A stretch of 64,000 nt of DNA from the NCBI RefSeq assembly GCF_016725325.1, contig NZ_CP068083.1, positions 4,216,001 through 4,280,000 of the forward strand, in the 5' to 3' direction. Positions 55,481-64,000 of the stretch are shown here, piece by piece (within the stretch, counting starts at the first letter, position 1; each line of letters starts with the position of its first letter). Source of the stretch: Sphingobacterium spiritivorum (GTDB lineage Bacteria; Bacteroidota; Bacteroidia; Sphingobacteriales; Sphingobacteriaceae). Both the position numbers and the translations under genes were made by a program. The notes under the pieces were generated by a model. That model did not search any database, was not told the origin of the DNA, and saw only the letters and a program-made list of their open reading frames with translations.

Positions 55481-55900
55481 ATGAACAAGATAATACCAAA
55501 TATTTCAATGCATTATAAGCGATGTTTTTTCGTATTCGCTGCTATACTTTTGGTATTACTGACCTCATGTGTCGTCAAAACAAGCATCAAAAATCTGGCA
55601 GGTATTCCTGTTAAAACGGAACAGAGTATACCTAAAGGCAGTCAAAATTTTTCTGCACATGCAATTGAAAAATGTTCCCAATCCGATGCTTCAGATAAAC
55701 AAATCGTTCAAAAGAAATCTATTGATACGAACGATTTACTGCCTGCCGTTATCTTTACGGCTGCATTTCTTTTTCTATTCGCCTTACAGCCTGTAAACAA
55801 AGAAAGTAAACATCCGCTTTATAGTGATAGTGGAAAAATCCACAGTTCTATTCCCATCTTTCTCGAATACCGGAAACTTATTCTTCATTACACCTGCTAA
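55481..55900 (+). CDS. Small putative lipoprotein with a second membrane helix
   Basis: 139 residues from ATG 55481. Hydrophobic N-terminus with lipobox-like LLTSC (Cys30), a hydrophilic middle with KCSQSDASDK, a helix LLPAVIFTAAFLFLFALQP, then a short tail ending HYTC. No family recognised. It precedes the efflux operon by ~110 bp in the same direction and may be linked to it. Confidence 0.6.
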   Translation: MNKIIPNISMHYKRCFFVFAAILLVLLTSCVVKTSIKNLAGIPVKTEQSIPKGSQNFSAHAIEKCSQSDASDKQIVQKKSIDTNDLLPAVIFTAAFLFLFALQPVNKESKHPLYSDSGKIHSSIPIFLEYRKLILHYTC

Positions 55901-55973
55901 TTTCCTCTTCTCCTGTTGACCGCATCTGTTCAATGGGTTGTATTTCTATTGATTTCATTTTAAAATAATCTAT

Positions 55974-55990
55974 GGTCGCCGTTTGCGACC
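55974..55990. repeat. Small palindrome before efflux operon
   Basis: GGTCGC-CGTTT-GCGACC, perfect 6-bp arms, 22 bp before the TolC-like gene ATG. Could be an operator or 5' RNA hairpin. Confidence 0.4.
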
Positions 55991-56012
55991 TGTCCAAAAT
56001 TTGTAGAGTAAT

Positions 56013-57398
56013 ATGATAAAACATATTATGGCGACCTCATTATTCTGGTCGGCCGTTGTTGTTATGTTTCCAATACATGCACAGCAACAAAAGAAACATA
56101 CTTTAGGCAGTTTGTGGTCTGAAGTTGAAGAAAATTATCCGGGCGTTAGTGTAAGAACTTCAGCAATTGCTGCTGCAAAGTTCAACCAACGAGCCGTCAA
56201 AGGCAATATGCTCCCACAGATAAATGCACAGGCACAGAATACATACGGAACTTATGAAGGAAGTGCCGGAGCATTTTTTCCACAGGCAGGATTTTTCAAT
56301 GTAAGTGGTTCAGCTGTACCACTGGACGGAAGTTCTGTCGCAGCGAATACCTTTGGTTCTGCTACTATTCAATGGGAAGTATTTTCCTTCGGAAAGCTTG
56401 GCAAACAGAATGAAGCTGCAGGAGCGTTATATCACAAATCGGTCAGTGAGAAAGATGCATATGTGCTCAACCTGAAAAAAACATTATCTGAACGGTATAT
56501 CATTCTCCTGTATAATAATGCCAAGCTGCAGTGGGCAGAAAAGAACGCCGAACGCCTCAACGATATACGCAAAGTAACTGCTGCTATGTCCGCTTCCGGC
56601 TTGCGACCTGCGGCAGACAGCCTGCTCGCTTCGTCTTCGTATGTACAGGCTATGGGTGAACATGATAAATGGCAGGGCTTTGAAAAGGCCGCTTATATCA
56701 AGCTTTTGGAATTGTATGGTAATGATACCATCAATTATACCGCATCGGCCAACAGATTTGAGAACATGGCAGAAAATAGATTCGGCAAAAGCAAGATTAT
56801 AAATGTCTCGCACCCTGTTTTAGATGCTCTGGATAAACAATCTGAGTATTACATGTTAAGCGGGGAAGCGCAAGAAAGATCTTCTTTGCCTTCCATTAAC
56901 TTGTTAGGCGGATATGCGTATCGGGGCACGGGTATCAATCCGAACGGAGCGGTATCGGGAGCCTGGAAAGATGGATTTAACAATACCACCAGTAACTTTT
57001 TGGCAGGTATCGGTATCACATGGAATCTGACCAGTCTGCATACAAATCGTATGAAAGGTCAGCAGCTTTTTAAAGAAGCGGAAAGCACCAGATTTTTACA
57101 TGCACAATATGAACAGGCTATGCAGGCAGATTTATCCGCTTCGCAGGCAAAAATCATTCAGCAGTATAGCCAACTTCAGAAAACAAAGCTCGCTGTGCAG
57201 CAGTCTCAGGATGCATACCATATGTACCGGGCAAGATATAAAAGTGGATTAATCACCTTGAGCGAACTGTTGCAGATACGCATCTTACTCGAACAGGCGG
57301 AGAACGCCCATATTGAGGCTTCCCGTGATTACTGGGTATTGCTGGTTTACGAGGCAGAACTGACTGCTGATTTCGACTTTTTGTTTAATAACCTTTAA
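56013..57398 (+). CDS. TolC family outer membrane efflux protein
   Basis: 461 residues with a signal peptide ending FPIHAQ. Two outer-membrane-efflux repeats with long helices are visible (AAKFNQRAVKGNMLPQINAQ, ASQAKIIQQYSQLQKTKLAV, YRARYKSGLITLSELLQIRI). It forms the trimeric outer channel of a tripartite pump. It is the first gene of the operon, 10 bp before the RND gene. Confidence 0.92.
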   Translation: MIKHIMATSLFWSAVVVMFPIHAQQQKKHTLGSLWSEVEENYPGVSVRTSAIAAAKFNQRAVKGNMLPQINAQAQNTYGTYEGSAGAFFPQAGFFNVSGSAVPLDGSSVAANTFGSATIQWEVFSFGKLGKQNEAAGALYHKSVSEKDAYVLNLKKTLSERYIILLYNNAKLQWAEKNAERLNDIRKVTAAMSASGLRPAADSLLASSSYVQAMGEHDKWQGFEKAAYIKLLELYGNDTINYTASANRFENMAENRFGKSKIINVSHPVLDALDKQSEYYMLSGEAQERSSLPSINLLGGYAYRGTGINPNGAVSGAWKDGFNNTTSNFLAGIGITWNLTSLHTNRMKGQQLFKEAESTRFLHAQYEQAMQADLSASQAKIIQQYSQLQKTKLAVQQSQDAYHMYRARYKSGLITLSELLQIRILLEQAENAHIEASRDYWVLLVYEAELTADFDFLFNNL

Positions 57399-57408
57399 TT
57401 AATCGTAT

Positions 57409-60400
57409 ATGAACATAATAAGATTTGCGTTAAGAAAACCTATTGCGATTATGGTTGTCATACTCGCAATAGCTTTCTTTTCCTACAATACTATAAAAAA
57501 AATAAACGTAGATATATTTCCCGAAGTGGAATTACCGGCGATGTATGTTGCTATGCCTTATGGTGGATTATCACCGGCATATATGGACGGTTTTATGGCA
57601 AATGAGTTCCAAAAGGTTCTCCTGTTTGTGAGCGGCGTCAAAAATATTGATTTCAAAAGTGTACAGGGCCTGACCCTGATGAAGCTGACCTTTTATCCGG
57701 GAACGAATATGGCACAGGCTGCCGGGGAGGTGTCCACATCCGTTTCCCGGGCAATGGGCTTTCTGCCACCCGGAGCCGTCCCACCGATGGTGGTACGTTT
57801 TGACGGCAGTTCGCTTCCGGTTGGTAATCTCGTTTTTGAAAGTGATCAGCGTTCTGTTAATGAAATACAAACATTAGCATTGACCAAAATCAGGCCGATG
57901 TTTGTACAAATTCCGGGTATTACTTCCCCTGCACCTTTCGGTGGCAATGTGCGTTCTATCGTTATCAACATTGACCCCGATGCTATGCAGGCGAACGGGT
58001 TAAGTCCCGAAGATATAACGCTTGCCATTACGAGAAACAGCCTTCCGTCACCTGCCGGAAATATCCGGATAGGAGAGGAAAACCTGATGGCACCCATTAA
58101 TTCCATTGCCAAGGGACCGGAAGAGCTATTGAAAACCCCTGTGAAAACAAGTGCTAACCGCACCATATATGTAGGCGATGTTGCCCGTGTAGAAGACGGC
58201 GCAGACCAGACCGTAGGTTACGCTTTGATAAACGGCAAACGTTCGGTTTACCTGCCCATTATTAAAAAAGCGGATGCTTCCACACTGGATGCTGTGGAAA
58301 ACCTGAAAAATGCCATTCCGATGCTGAAAGATCAATTGCCCGAAGATGTAAAGGTCAGCTATGAATTTGACCAATCCAGCTATATCGAACGCTCTCTTTC
58401 CAACCTTATCCACGAGGGGATTTTAGGAGCGGTTTTCACGGGGTTGGTCATATTATTGTTCCTTGGCGATACACGGGGAGCTATCATTGTTGTATTTACT
58501 ATTCCGATTGCCGTTCTTTCCGCAGTTACGACCTTGTACCTTTTCGGGCAGACCATCAATATTATGACTTTGAGCGGTCTTGCTCTGTCTATCGGTATTC
58601 TTGTCGATGAAGCTACGGTAACGATAGAGAATATACATCAGCATATGGAAATGGGTAAGCCCAAACAGCGGGCGATTGTGGATGCTTTGCTGGAAATCTC
58701 TATTCCTAAATTGCTGATATTGCTTTGTATTCTTGCGGTATTGACCCCAGCCTTTATTATGACAGGTATTCCAAAAGATATGTTTATGCCTTTATCGATG
58801 GCTGTTGCCTTTGCTATGATAGCTTCCTTTCTGGCTTCGCAGACCTTTGTACCGATACTGGCAAACTGGATGATGAAGAACAAACACAACTCAGAAACCA
58901 TTTCAGCAAGAAAACGGGCCTTCTTTGACAAATTCCGTGTCAATTATTCCTACCGTATGCGTAAATGGTCAACCAGAGCCGTACCGCTTTTTATCGTGTA
59001 TGTGTTGGTTGCTTGCGCTATCGCAAGTTTACTTTTGACTGTCGTGGGTACAGATGTAATGCCAGTTTCCAATAATGGTGATTTTCAGTTACGTATACAG
59101 GCTCCACAGGGAAGCAGAATTGAAAAAACAGAACAGATTGTCAAAGATATTACCAATGAAATCAAAGCCGAACTGCCTGAAAACGGACTGAATATTACTT
59201 CTGCATTTGTAGGAATGCATCCCGCAGGGTCACCTATTAACCCCATTTTCCTTTTCAGTAATTCTTCTCACGAAGCAATATTGCAAATATCCGTTAATCA
59301 GGAGGTTTACGGCGGTTCAATGGAAGATTTCAAAGAAAAAATCCGCAATAAGATTACAGAGAAGCATCCTGAAGTTGCTTTTAATTTCGAACCGATGGAG
59401 CTGACCGAAAAAATTATGGGACAGGGAGCAATGACACCGATTGAAGTCAAAGTAGGCGCAGGTCAGGTAAAAGGCGCTTTTGCACATGCCTCAAAGATTG
59501 AAGCTAATCTGAAAAAAGTTCCTTATCTGCGGGATATCCGGATTGCAGAACCCATTGCTTATCCGAATATGGAAATTGAAGTAAACCGTGACCTTGCCGG
59601 ACAGTTCGGACTGACAATTCAGGATATTACCCGCAGTCTGGTTACGGCGACCTCATCTACCCGTTTTACGGACAAAAACCTGTGGATTGATCCGAAATCT
59701 GGATTGGTATTCCAGACACAGGTACAGATACCGGAGGGTATGATGTCGGAAGAAAGATTGCGGTCACTTCCTTTGAAAGCGGGAAGCCTTCGTCCTGTAC
59801 TGGAAGATGTAGCGACTATACGCAGGGTGATAGCTCCGGCACAGGTAAACCGTAAGGGACCAAACCGTTATGTAACCATTGTTGCCAATGTATACGGGAA
59901 GGATCTGGGCACGGCTTCTTGGGCAGTGAAACAAGCCATTAAAGATGCAGGAGTACCGCCGCGTGGTACGACTATCTGGACAGAGGGAACATTACAATTG
60001 CTGGATGATACATTAGGAAGTCTTCTGGCTGGTTTGGGTGTGGCCATTATGGCCATATTCCTGATGCTATCGGCTTATTACCAATCATTCAAAGTCCCTT
60101 TGATTATCCTTTCAGTGTTGCCTGCCGTAATTGCAGGCAGTCTGATTATCCTTTTCTTTACAGGCAGTACGCTCAATCTGCAATCTTATATGGGTATTAT
60201 TATGTCACTCGGGGTATCGGTTTCCAATGCGGTACTACTGGTCAATCAGGCGGAATACTACCGTAAAAAATTACTCTTGAAACCAGCCAACGCTGCAAGA
60301 CTTGCCGCTTCCTCAAGGCTAAGACCTGTACTGATGACCGCTGCAGCCATGCTTGCCGGAATGTTGCCGATGGCAATGGGTTTAGGCGACGGAGCAGAGC

Positions 60401-60588
60401 AGATAGCTCCTTTGGGCAGGGCGGTTATCGGTGGTCTGATTGCATCTACCGTCACCATCTTATTACTCGTACCACATTTCTTTTCTTCTCTGATGTCAAG
60501 GACTAAAGTTATTAGCCCGTCATTAGATCCTGATGATTACGAAAGCAGGTACTATGCAGAACAGTCCGGTAAACAAACGATATCATAA
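57409..60588 (+). CDS. RND efflux pump inner membrane subunit (AcrB/CusA type)
   Basis: 1059 residues with twelve membrane helices and two large periplasmic loops. Starts MNIIRFALRKPIAIMVVILA and NVDIFPEVELP. The proton-relay helix has LSIGILVDEATVTIENI (Asp400-Glu401 in place of the Asp-Asp of AcrB). It has the HAE1-like layout rather than clear CusA metal-binding methionines. Uses proton flow to export drugs, detergents or metals; substrate not determinable. Lies between the TolC-like and membrane-fusion genes. Confidence 0.93.
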   Translation: MNIIRFALRKPIAIMVVILAIAFFSYNTIKKINVDIFPEVELPAMYVAMPYGGLSPAYMDGFMANEFQKVLLFVSGVKNIDFKSVQGLTLMKLTFYPGTNMAQAAGEVSTSVSRAMGFLPPGAVPPMVVRFDGSSLPVGNLVFESDQRSVNEIQTLALTKIRPMFVQIPGITSPAPFGGNVRSIVINIDPDAMQANGLSPEDITLAITRNSLPSPAGNIRIGEENLMAPINSIAKGPEELLKTPVKTSANRTIYVGDVARVEDGADQTVGYALINGKRSVYLPIIKKADASTLDAVENLKNAIPMLKDQLPEDVKVSYEFDQSSYIERSLSNLIHEGILGAVFTGLVILLFLGDTRGAIIVVFTIPIAVLSAVTTLYLFGQTINIMTLSGLALSIGILVDEATVTIENIHQHMEMGKPKQRAIVDALLEISIPKLLILLCILAVLTPAFIMTGIPKDMFMPLSMAVAFAMIASFLASQTFVPILANWMMKNKHNSETISARKRAFFDKFRVNYSYRMRKWSTRAVPLFIVYVLVACAIASLLLTVVGTDVMPVSNNGDFQLRIQAPQGSRIEKTEQIVKDITNEIKAELPENGLNITSAFVGMHPAGSPINPIFLFSNSSHEAILQISVNQEVYGGSMEDFKEKIRNKITEKHPEVAFNFEPMELTEKIMGQGAMTPIEVKVGAGQVKGAFAHASKIEANLKKVPYLRDIRIAEPIAYPNMEIEVNRDLAGQFGLTIQDITRSLVTATSSTRFTDKNLWIDPKSGLVFQTQVQIPEGMMSEERLRSLPLKAGSLRPVLEDVATIRRVIAPAQVNRKGPNRYVTIVANVYGKDLGTASWAVKQAIKDAGVPPRGTTIWTEGTLQLLDDTLGSLLAGLGVAIMAIFLMLSAYYQSFKVPLIILSVLPAVIAGSLIILFFTGSTLNLQSYMGIIMSLGVSVSNAVLLVNQAEYYRKKLLLKPANAARLAASSRLRPVLMTAAAMLAGMLPMAMGLGDGAEQIAPLGRAVIGGLIASTVTILLLVPHFFSSLMSRTKVISPSLDPDDYESRYYAEQSGKQTIS

Positions 60589-60608
60589 ACTTTAAAATTA
60601 ACATTACA

Positions 60609-61733
60609 ATGTATCACAGCATTTCAATAAATAGAAAAACAACAGCTCTATTGGCATTGACCATATTGTTGGTATTGCTGCTTTCGGCTTGCTCACAAAA
60701 AGAACAGGAAAAGCCACAAGCGAAAAAAGAGCCTGTAAAATCCATGAATTATAAGACAGCACCTGTACAGGTTATCAATCCTGAATATGAGATATCCGTT
60801 CCGGCAGAACTGAAACCCTATGAGCAGGTCTCTGTATATGCAAAGGTTACCGGATTTGTACAGCGGTTGTATGTGGATAGAGGGGACAGAGTTAGGAAAG
60901 GTCAGCTTTTGGCCGTATTGGAAGCTCCCGAAATGCAGCAGCAATATCTTTCCGATAAATCTACCGAGCAAAAGGTTTATAGCGATTACCTTTATGCAAA
61001 ACAGGCATATGACCGATTGATAACGGCTTCCAAAACAACCGGAGCAATTGCAGATATTGAACTCGACAGGGCTAAAAGCGCAATGGAAAGTGCCAAATCC
61101 GCTTATGATGCTTCCAAAGCAGGTACGGCGCATTCATCGCAATTACAACAGTATCTACGTATCACCGCACCGTTTGACGGCGTGATAACCCAAAGGAATA
61201 TTTCAGTTGGCGCATTAGCGGGAGCAGGAAGCAATATACCCTTGTTTATGATGGCGCAGAGTAATAAGCTCCGCCTGACGTTATCCCTGCCCGAAAAGCA
61301 CGCATCATCCGTTCAGCGGGAGATGTACGCTACGTTTACGGTCAGCTCTCAGCCGGGTAAAACATTTGACGCCAGACTTTCCCGTACCTCGGGATTGCTT
61401 GACCAGCAAGACCGGTCGCTTACACTGGAGTTTGATGTAAACAACCCGTCGGGCGAACTGCAGGGAGGAGATTATGCACAAGTCAAACTGAAATTAAAAC
61501 GTAAAAATGCCACTAATTGGGTACAGACAAAGAGTATATTAAATACACAGTCAGGAACTTATATTTTGACGTTAAATAACGATGAAGTAAAACGGATTGC
61601 TGTACATGAAGGAATTCGTTTAGATACACTGACGGAGGTTTTCGGTAATCTGGATCCGGAGGACAAAATTATCATCAAACCATCGGAAGAGATTAAGGAG
61701 GGGAGAATAAAGAAACAGGACTCGTTCAAGTAA
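60609..61733 (+). CDS. RND efflux periplasmic adaptor (membrane fusion protein)
   Basis: 374 residues, lipoprotein signal with lipobox LLSAC (Cys28). Biotinyl-lipoyl-like segment (VTGFVQRLYVDRGDRVRKGQ, LLAVLEAPEMQQQYL), a helical hairpin, then LRITAPFDGVITQRNISVGA and a beta-barrel region. Links the RND pump to the outer channel. Being third gene (channel, pump, adaptor) is unlike the usual adaptor-pump-channel order. Confidence 0.92.
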   Translation: MYHSISINRKTTALLALTILLVLLLSACSQKEQEKPQAKKEPVKSMNYKTAPVQVINPEYEISVPAELKPYEQVSVYAKVTGFVQRLYVDRGDRVRKGQLLAVLEAPEMQQQYLSDKSTEQKVYSDYLYAKQAYDRLITASKTTGAIADIELDRAKSAMESAKSAYDASKAGTAHSSQLQQYLRITAPFDGVITQRNISVGALAGAGSNIPLFMMAQSNKLRLTLSLPEKHASSVQREMYATFTVSSQPGKTFDARLSRTSGLLDQQDRSLTLEFDVNNPSGELQGGDYAQVKLKLKRKNATNWVQTKSILNTQSGTYILTLNNDEVKRIAVHEGIRLDTLTEVFGNLDPEDKIIIKPSEEIKEGRIKKQDSFK

Positions 61734-61756
61734 AGCCGGCAATAATATGTAAAAGA

Positions 61757-61797
61757 AAAACATCCTTACCAGCATTATGGCAGGGATGTTTTGTTTG
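61757..61797 (+). terminator. Intrinsic terminator of the efflux operon
   Basis: AAAACATCC pairs with GGATGTTTT (inner CC/GG pairs included), followed by TTTTGTTTG. Confidence 0.8.
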
Positions 61798-61838
61798 AAA
61801 TCAGTGTCAGATTGTTTTTGAAGCTATTCGTTTGATGA

Positions 61839-63410
61839 ATGAACCAAAATATAGCCAATAACGGGGATTTTTTTATTCTGTATTTCTATCTAATATTGAT
61901 CAATATGATGAATAAACTTTTGATGCATGAGAATATTAATATTGAGTACCTTTTTATGTTGACTTCAGTTATGGCCTGTACACAGGAAAAAAATGATAAT
62001 CCTCAGGTAGTGATCTCAGAAATGAAAACCATAAATGCTGTTCCTTTTTTAACGAAACAGAATGATTTTACTTACGTAGAGAAAACAAGTTTAAAGCCCA
62101 CTATTAATCAAAAATTTAAGGCAGCCTCTTTATTTACAGCTACAGGTTTTGCAATTGTTGGGAATGAAAAGAATGAATCTGCAGTCATAGATGAAACAGG
62201 CAAAATAATTTTGAATTTTTCAGAAGAAAATATAGATATGAATGTTGTAAACGGACTTACATTTTATAAAAAAGATATGGAATACCAAAAGAAAATGCCT
62301 GTATGGAAATGGGATTGGAATATCATGGGAGGCGGCATCAAGAAGGAACAAACCTATCATAAATTTGAGATTGGTATTTTAGAAACCAGACAAGTTTTAC
62401 TCAGGGAGGATATCCCGTACCTGGAAGACAATTATTATCTGAATTTTGTTTCTGTAGATGAAAACCATGTTTTTTGGAATGGAAGTCTTTATGAAATCAA
62501 AAAAAATCGTTTACACAACGTTGAGAATAATATTGCTGAATTGTTGGAAGATAAACGCTTTATCAAATCTTCAAATTCAACTTTTTCAGTATATGGATTG
62601 AATCAGAAAAAAGCAATTCACAATAGTCTGCAAGGTACTGAAACCCTATTAATTCGGTTTGGTAAGGAAAATATAATATTAAACGAAGTTAATAAGGAAC
62701 GGTATAAACCGGATATCCCTAAACTTTTAATGGATAGTAAAACCAATGATGTTTATGCCTTTCCACAATATGATAAGGTATTTCCAAAGGAAATAACAAA
62801 GGCAACAGCTTCGCAGATTGATTTTATTAAAAAAACATCCTTGCTGTATTCCATTACCAATTCACCTTACTTTTTACTCGGTGTTTTTAATTACGATCAG
62901 GATGTTTGGGCATATGACTGGCTTTATATCGATACCAAAGGAAATGTTACAGATACTATCGATGCCTATAATTTTAAGGTTTTGGATCAGGTTGGATATC
63001 TGGTTTGGCCCGATAGGAAAATTATTTTACCCAATCAGTTCAATGAAAAAAACTGGAAGTTTGGAAAAATAAGTTATTATCAGGGTATGAATGATTTATA
63101 TCTTATCCGGATTGAAGACGAAAAAGAAGTGAGAACAATGGGCTTGTGGAATAGCAAAACAAAGACCTGGGAGGTAAAACCTGAATACAATGATATTTCG
63201 GTTTTGGATACAGAAAAAGAAATCTATTCCCTTCAAAAAGAGAAAGATGGTCTGTATACACTTTATGATAATAAGAATAAAAAGAATATAGGATCGAATG
63301 CTTATAAATCCATTAATTCGGATGGATTAGTCAATGCTAAGCTCCACGAAGGCGAAACCATTTACTATTATATCGATATTTATTCCGGAAGAGAATACAA
63401 AGAAAATTAA
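61839..63410 (+). CDS. Uncharacterised exported protein, probably lipoprotein
   Basis: 523 residues in the frame from ATG 61839; starts at 61905/61908 are also possible. The N-terminus carries FMLTSVMACTQEKNDNP, lipobox-like around Cys, but the region before it is an odd signal peptide, as if the start had drifted. The body is beta-rich with WG-repeat-like pieces (NEKNESAVIDETGKIILNF, MGLWNSKTKTWEVKPEYNDI, LYTLYDNKNKKNIGSNAYKS). No enzyme motif. 26 bp before the next gene, so probably co-transcribed with it. Confidence 0.75.
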   Translation: MNQNIANNGDFFILYFYLILINMMNKLLMHENINIEYLFMLTSVMACTQEKNDNPQVVISEMKTINAVPFLTKQNDFTYVEKTSLKPTINQKFKAASLFTATGFAIVGNEKNESAVIDETGKIILNFSEENIDMNVVNGLTFYKKDMEYQKKMPVWKWDWNIMGGGIKKEQTYHKFEIGILETRQVLLREDIPYLEDNYYLNFVSVDENHVFWNGSLYEIKKNRLHNVENNIAELLEDKRFIKSSNSTFSVYGLNQKKAIHNSLQGTETLLIRFGKENIILNEVNKERYKPDIPKLLMDSKTNDVYAFPQYDKVFPKEITKATASQIDFIKKTSLLYSITNSPYFLLGVFNYDQDVWAYDWLYIDTKGNVTDTIDAYNFKVLDQVGYLVWPDRKIILPNQFNEKNWKFGKISYYQGMNDLYLIRIEDEKEVRTMGLWNSKTKTWEVKPEYNDISVLDTEKEIYSLQKEKDGLYTLYDNKNKKNIGSNAYKSINSDGLVNAKLHEGETIYYYIDIYSGREYKEN

Positions 63411-63436
63411 AACAATAAATTAAAAAAGGATACACT

Positions 63437-64000
63437 ATGATTTTCAGAAAGTTATTGCCCATTGTTACCTGTATGATAAGCATCTCAACCTTTGCACAAA
63501 TAAAAACAGGAGTATATTTTTCTTCCAACAAAAAATATAATGAGATTATAGAGGACCTTGGAAATCCATTAGCAGGAAATCCGGTTATGATTGTGAAATC
63601 CTTTGTTCCCAACTATGGAAGCTATGTTTGGTATCTGAACGAAAGTAAAGCTGAAAATGAAGCCTATTTAGATGATCATCCTAAGGATTTGCATGCAGGA
63701 ATTTTTCTGGAAGATCACGGTGGATTAATTTCGCAAATTACCTTTAGAGATTTTGCAAAAGGTCTGGCACAACCGCGATACCTCATTAATTATTGCGAAG
63801 TCGGTGATGCAGACAAAGATGGTTTTCCAGAGTTTTACCTGACTTATTTTGAAGAATCAGACGGTTTAGACGCCAAACCATTGAAAGTTATTGTTTATAC
63901 CAGGAGAGGTCAAAAAAAGCTTTCAAAATCAAAAATTACAGGTTGGATATCATTTGAAGAAGCTGACCCTTATCGTGAAGAAAGAGATTCAAATTTCAAA
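63437..64000 (+). CDS. Uncharacterised secreted protein, 3' end outside window
   Basis: 188 codons visible, open to the right edge. Starts MIFRKLLPIVTCMISISTFAQ, a good signal peptide. The middle has VGDADKDGFPEFYLTYFEES, an FG-GAP-like calcium-binding DxDxDG loop found in secreted proteins of unknown role in Flavobacteriia and Sphingobacteriia. It directly follows the preceding exported-protein gene. Length unknown. Confidence 0.75.
   Translation, partial: MIFRKLLPIVTCMISISTFAQIKTGVYFSSNKKYNEIIEDLGNPLAGNPVMIVKSFVPNYGSYVWYLNESKAENEAYLDDHPKDLHAGIFLEDHGGLISQITFRDFAKGLAQPRYLINYCEVGDADKDGFPEFYLTYFEESDGLDAKPLKVIVYTRRGQKKLSKSKITGWISFEEADPYREERDSNFK

Noticed and set aside
56013..61733. Metal (Cus-type) specificity of the RND pump
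   Set aside because: No CusA methionine cluster or CusF/metal sensor gene seen, so the substrate is left open.

Overview
The window reads as chromosomal DNA of a Bacteroidota bacterium, most likely Sphingobacterium or a close relative (inferred from protein style, no search was run). Supporting signs are several SusC/SusD outer-membrane pairs, FecI-like sigma factor and FecR-like anti-sigma pairs, LytTR regulators, AT-rich spacers without Shine-Dalgarno sites, and Bacteroidota-type promoters (TAnnTTTG).

Region 1 (1-9.7 kb) is glycan and L-fucose catabolism. The end of a GH92 alpha-mannosidase is followed by a divergent AraC regulator and a seven-gene cluster: fucP, an L-rhamnose-mutarotase-family protein, a UxaA-family dehydratase, an SDR, an FAH-family hydrolase, an amidohydrolase (lactonase) and a second SDR. 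Together they spell a complete non-phosphorylative route from L-fucose through fuconolactone, fuconate and 2-keto-3-deoxyfuconate to pyruvate and lactate.

Region 2 (9.9-19.3 kb) is a LytS-type histidine kinase and a LytTR response regulator that flank a lipoprotein zinc metalloprotease, a SusC-like gene broken by an out-of-frame deletion, and a SusD-like gene. A cytoplasmic TPR gene follows on the other strand.

Region 3 (21.5-38.1 kb) holds two successive sigma / FecR / SusC(STN) / SusD loci. The first ends with a beta-helix protein resembling GH141-type fucosidases and fused to a PDZ-like domain.

Region 4 (38.7-45.4 kb) is a curli (functional amyloid) operon on the minus strand: csgA-like curlin with 28 eleven-residue units, a small CsgB-like curlin, CsgE with a CsgH-like N-terminal domain, CsgF, CsgG with an extra C-terminal barrel-like domain, and a TolB-like lipoprotein. 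Facing it is a LuxR-type regulator whose receiver lacks the phosphoacceptor Asp, which recalls CsgD. Tandem inverted repeats lie upstream of the curlin promoter.

Region 5 (45.5-51.2 kb) is a tight four-gene operon (SPFH/SHOCT protein, zinc ribbon, coiled-coil zinc-finger protein, unknown acidic protein), then an outer-membrane barrel, a LytTR regulator and a small lipoprotein.

Region 6 (51.2-64 kb) begins with a roughly 1 kb gap that carries a good promoter and three strong hairpins, two of which share a CGGCAA loop. It continues with a TonB-dependent siderophore receptor, a DoxX-like protein, and a TolC / RND pump / membrane-fusion-protein efflux operon preceded by a small lipoprotein. Two uncharacterised exported proteins end the window, the last one cut by the edge. 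No tRNA, rRNA, CRISPR array, insertion sequence or phage gene was seen.
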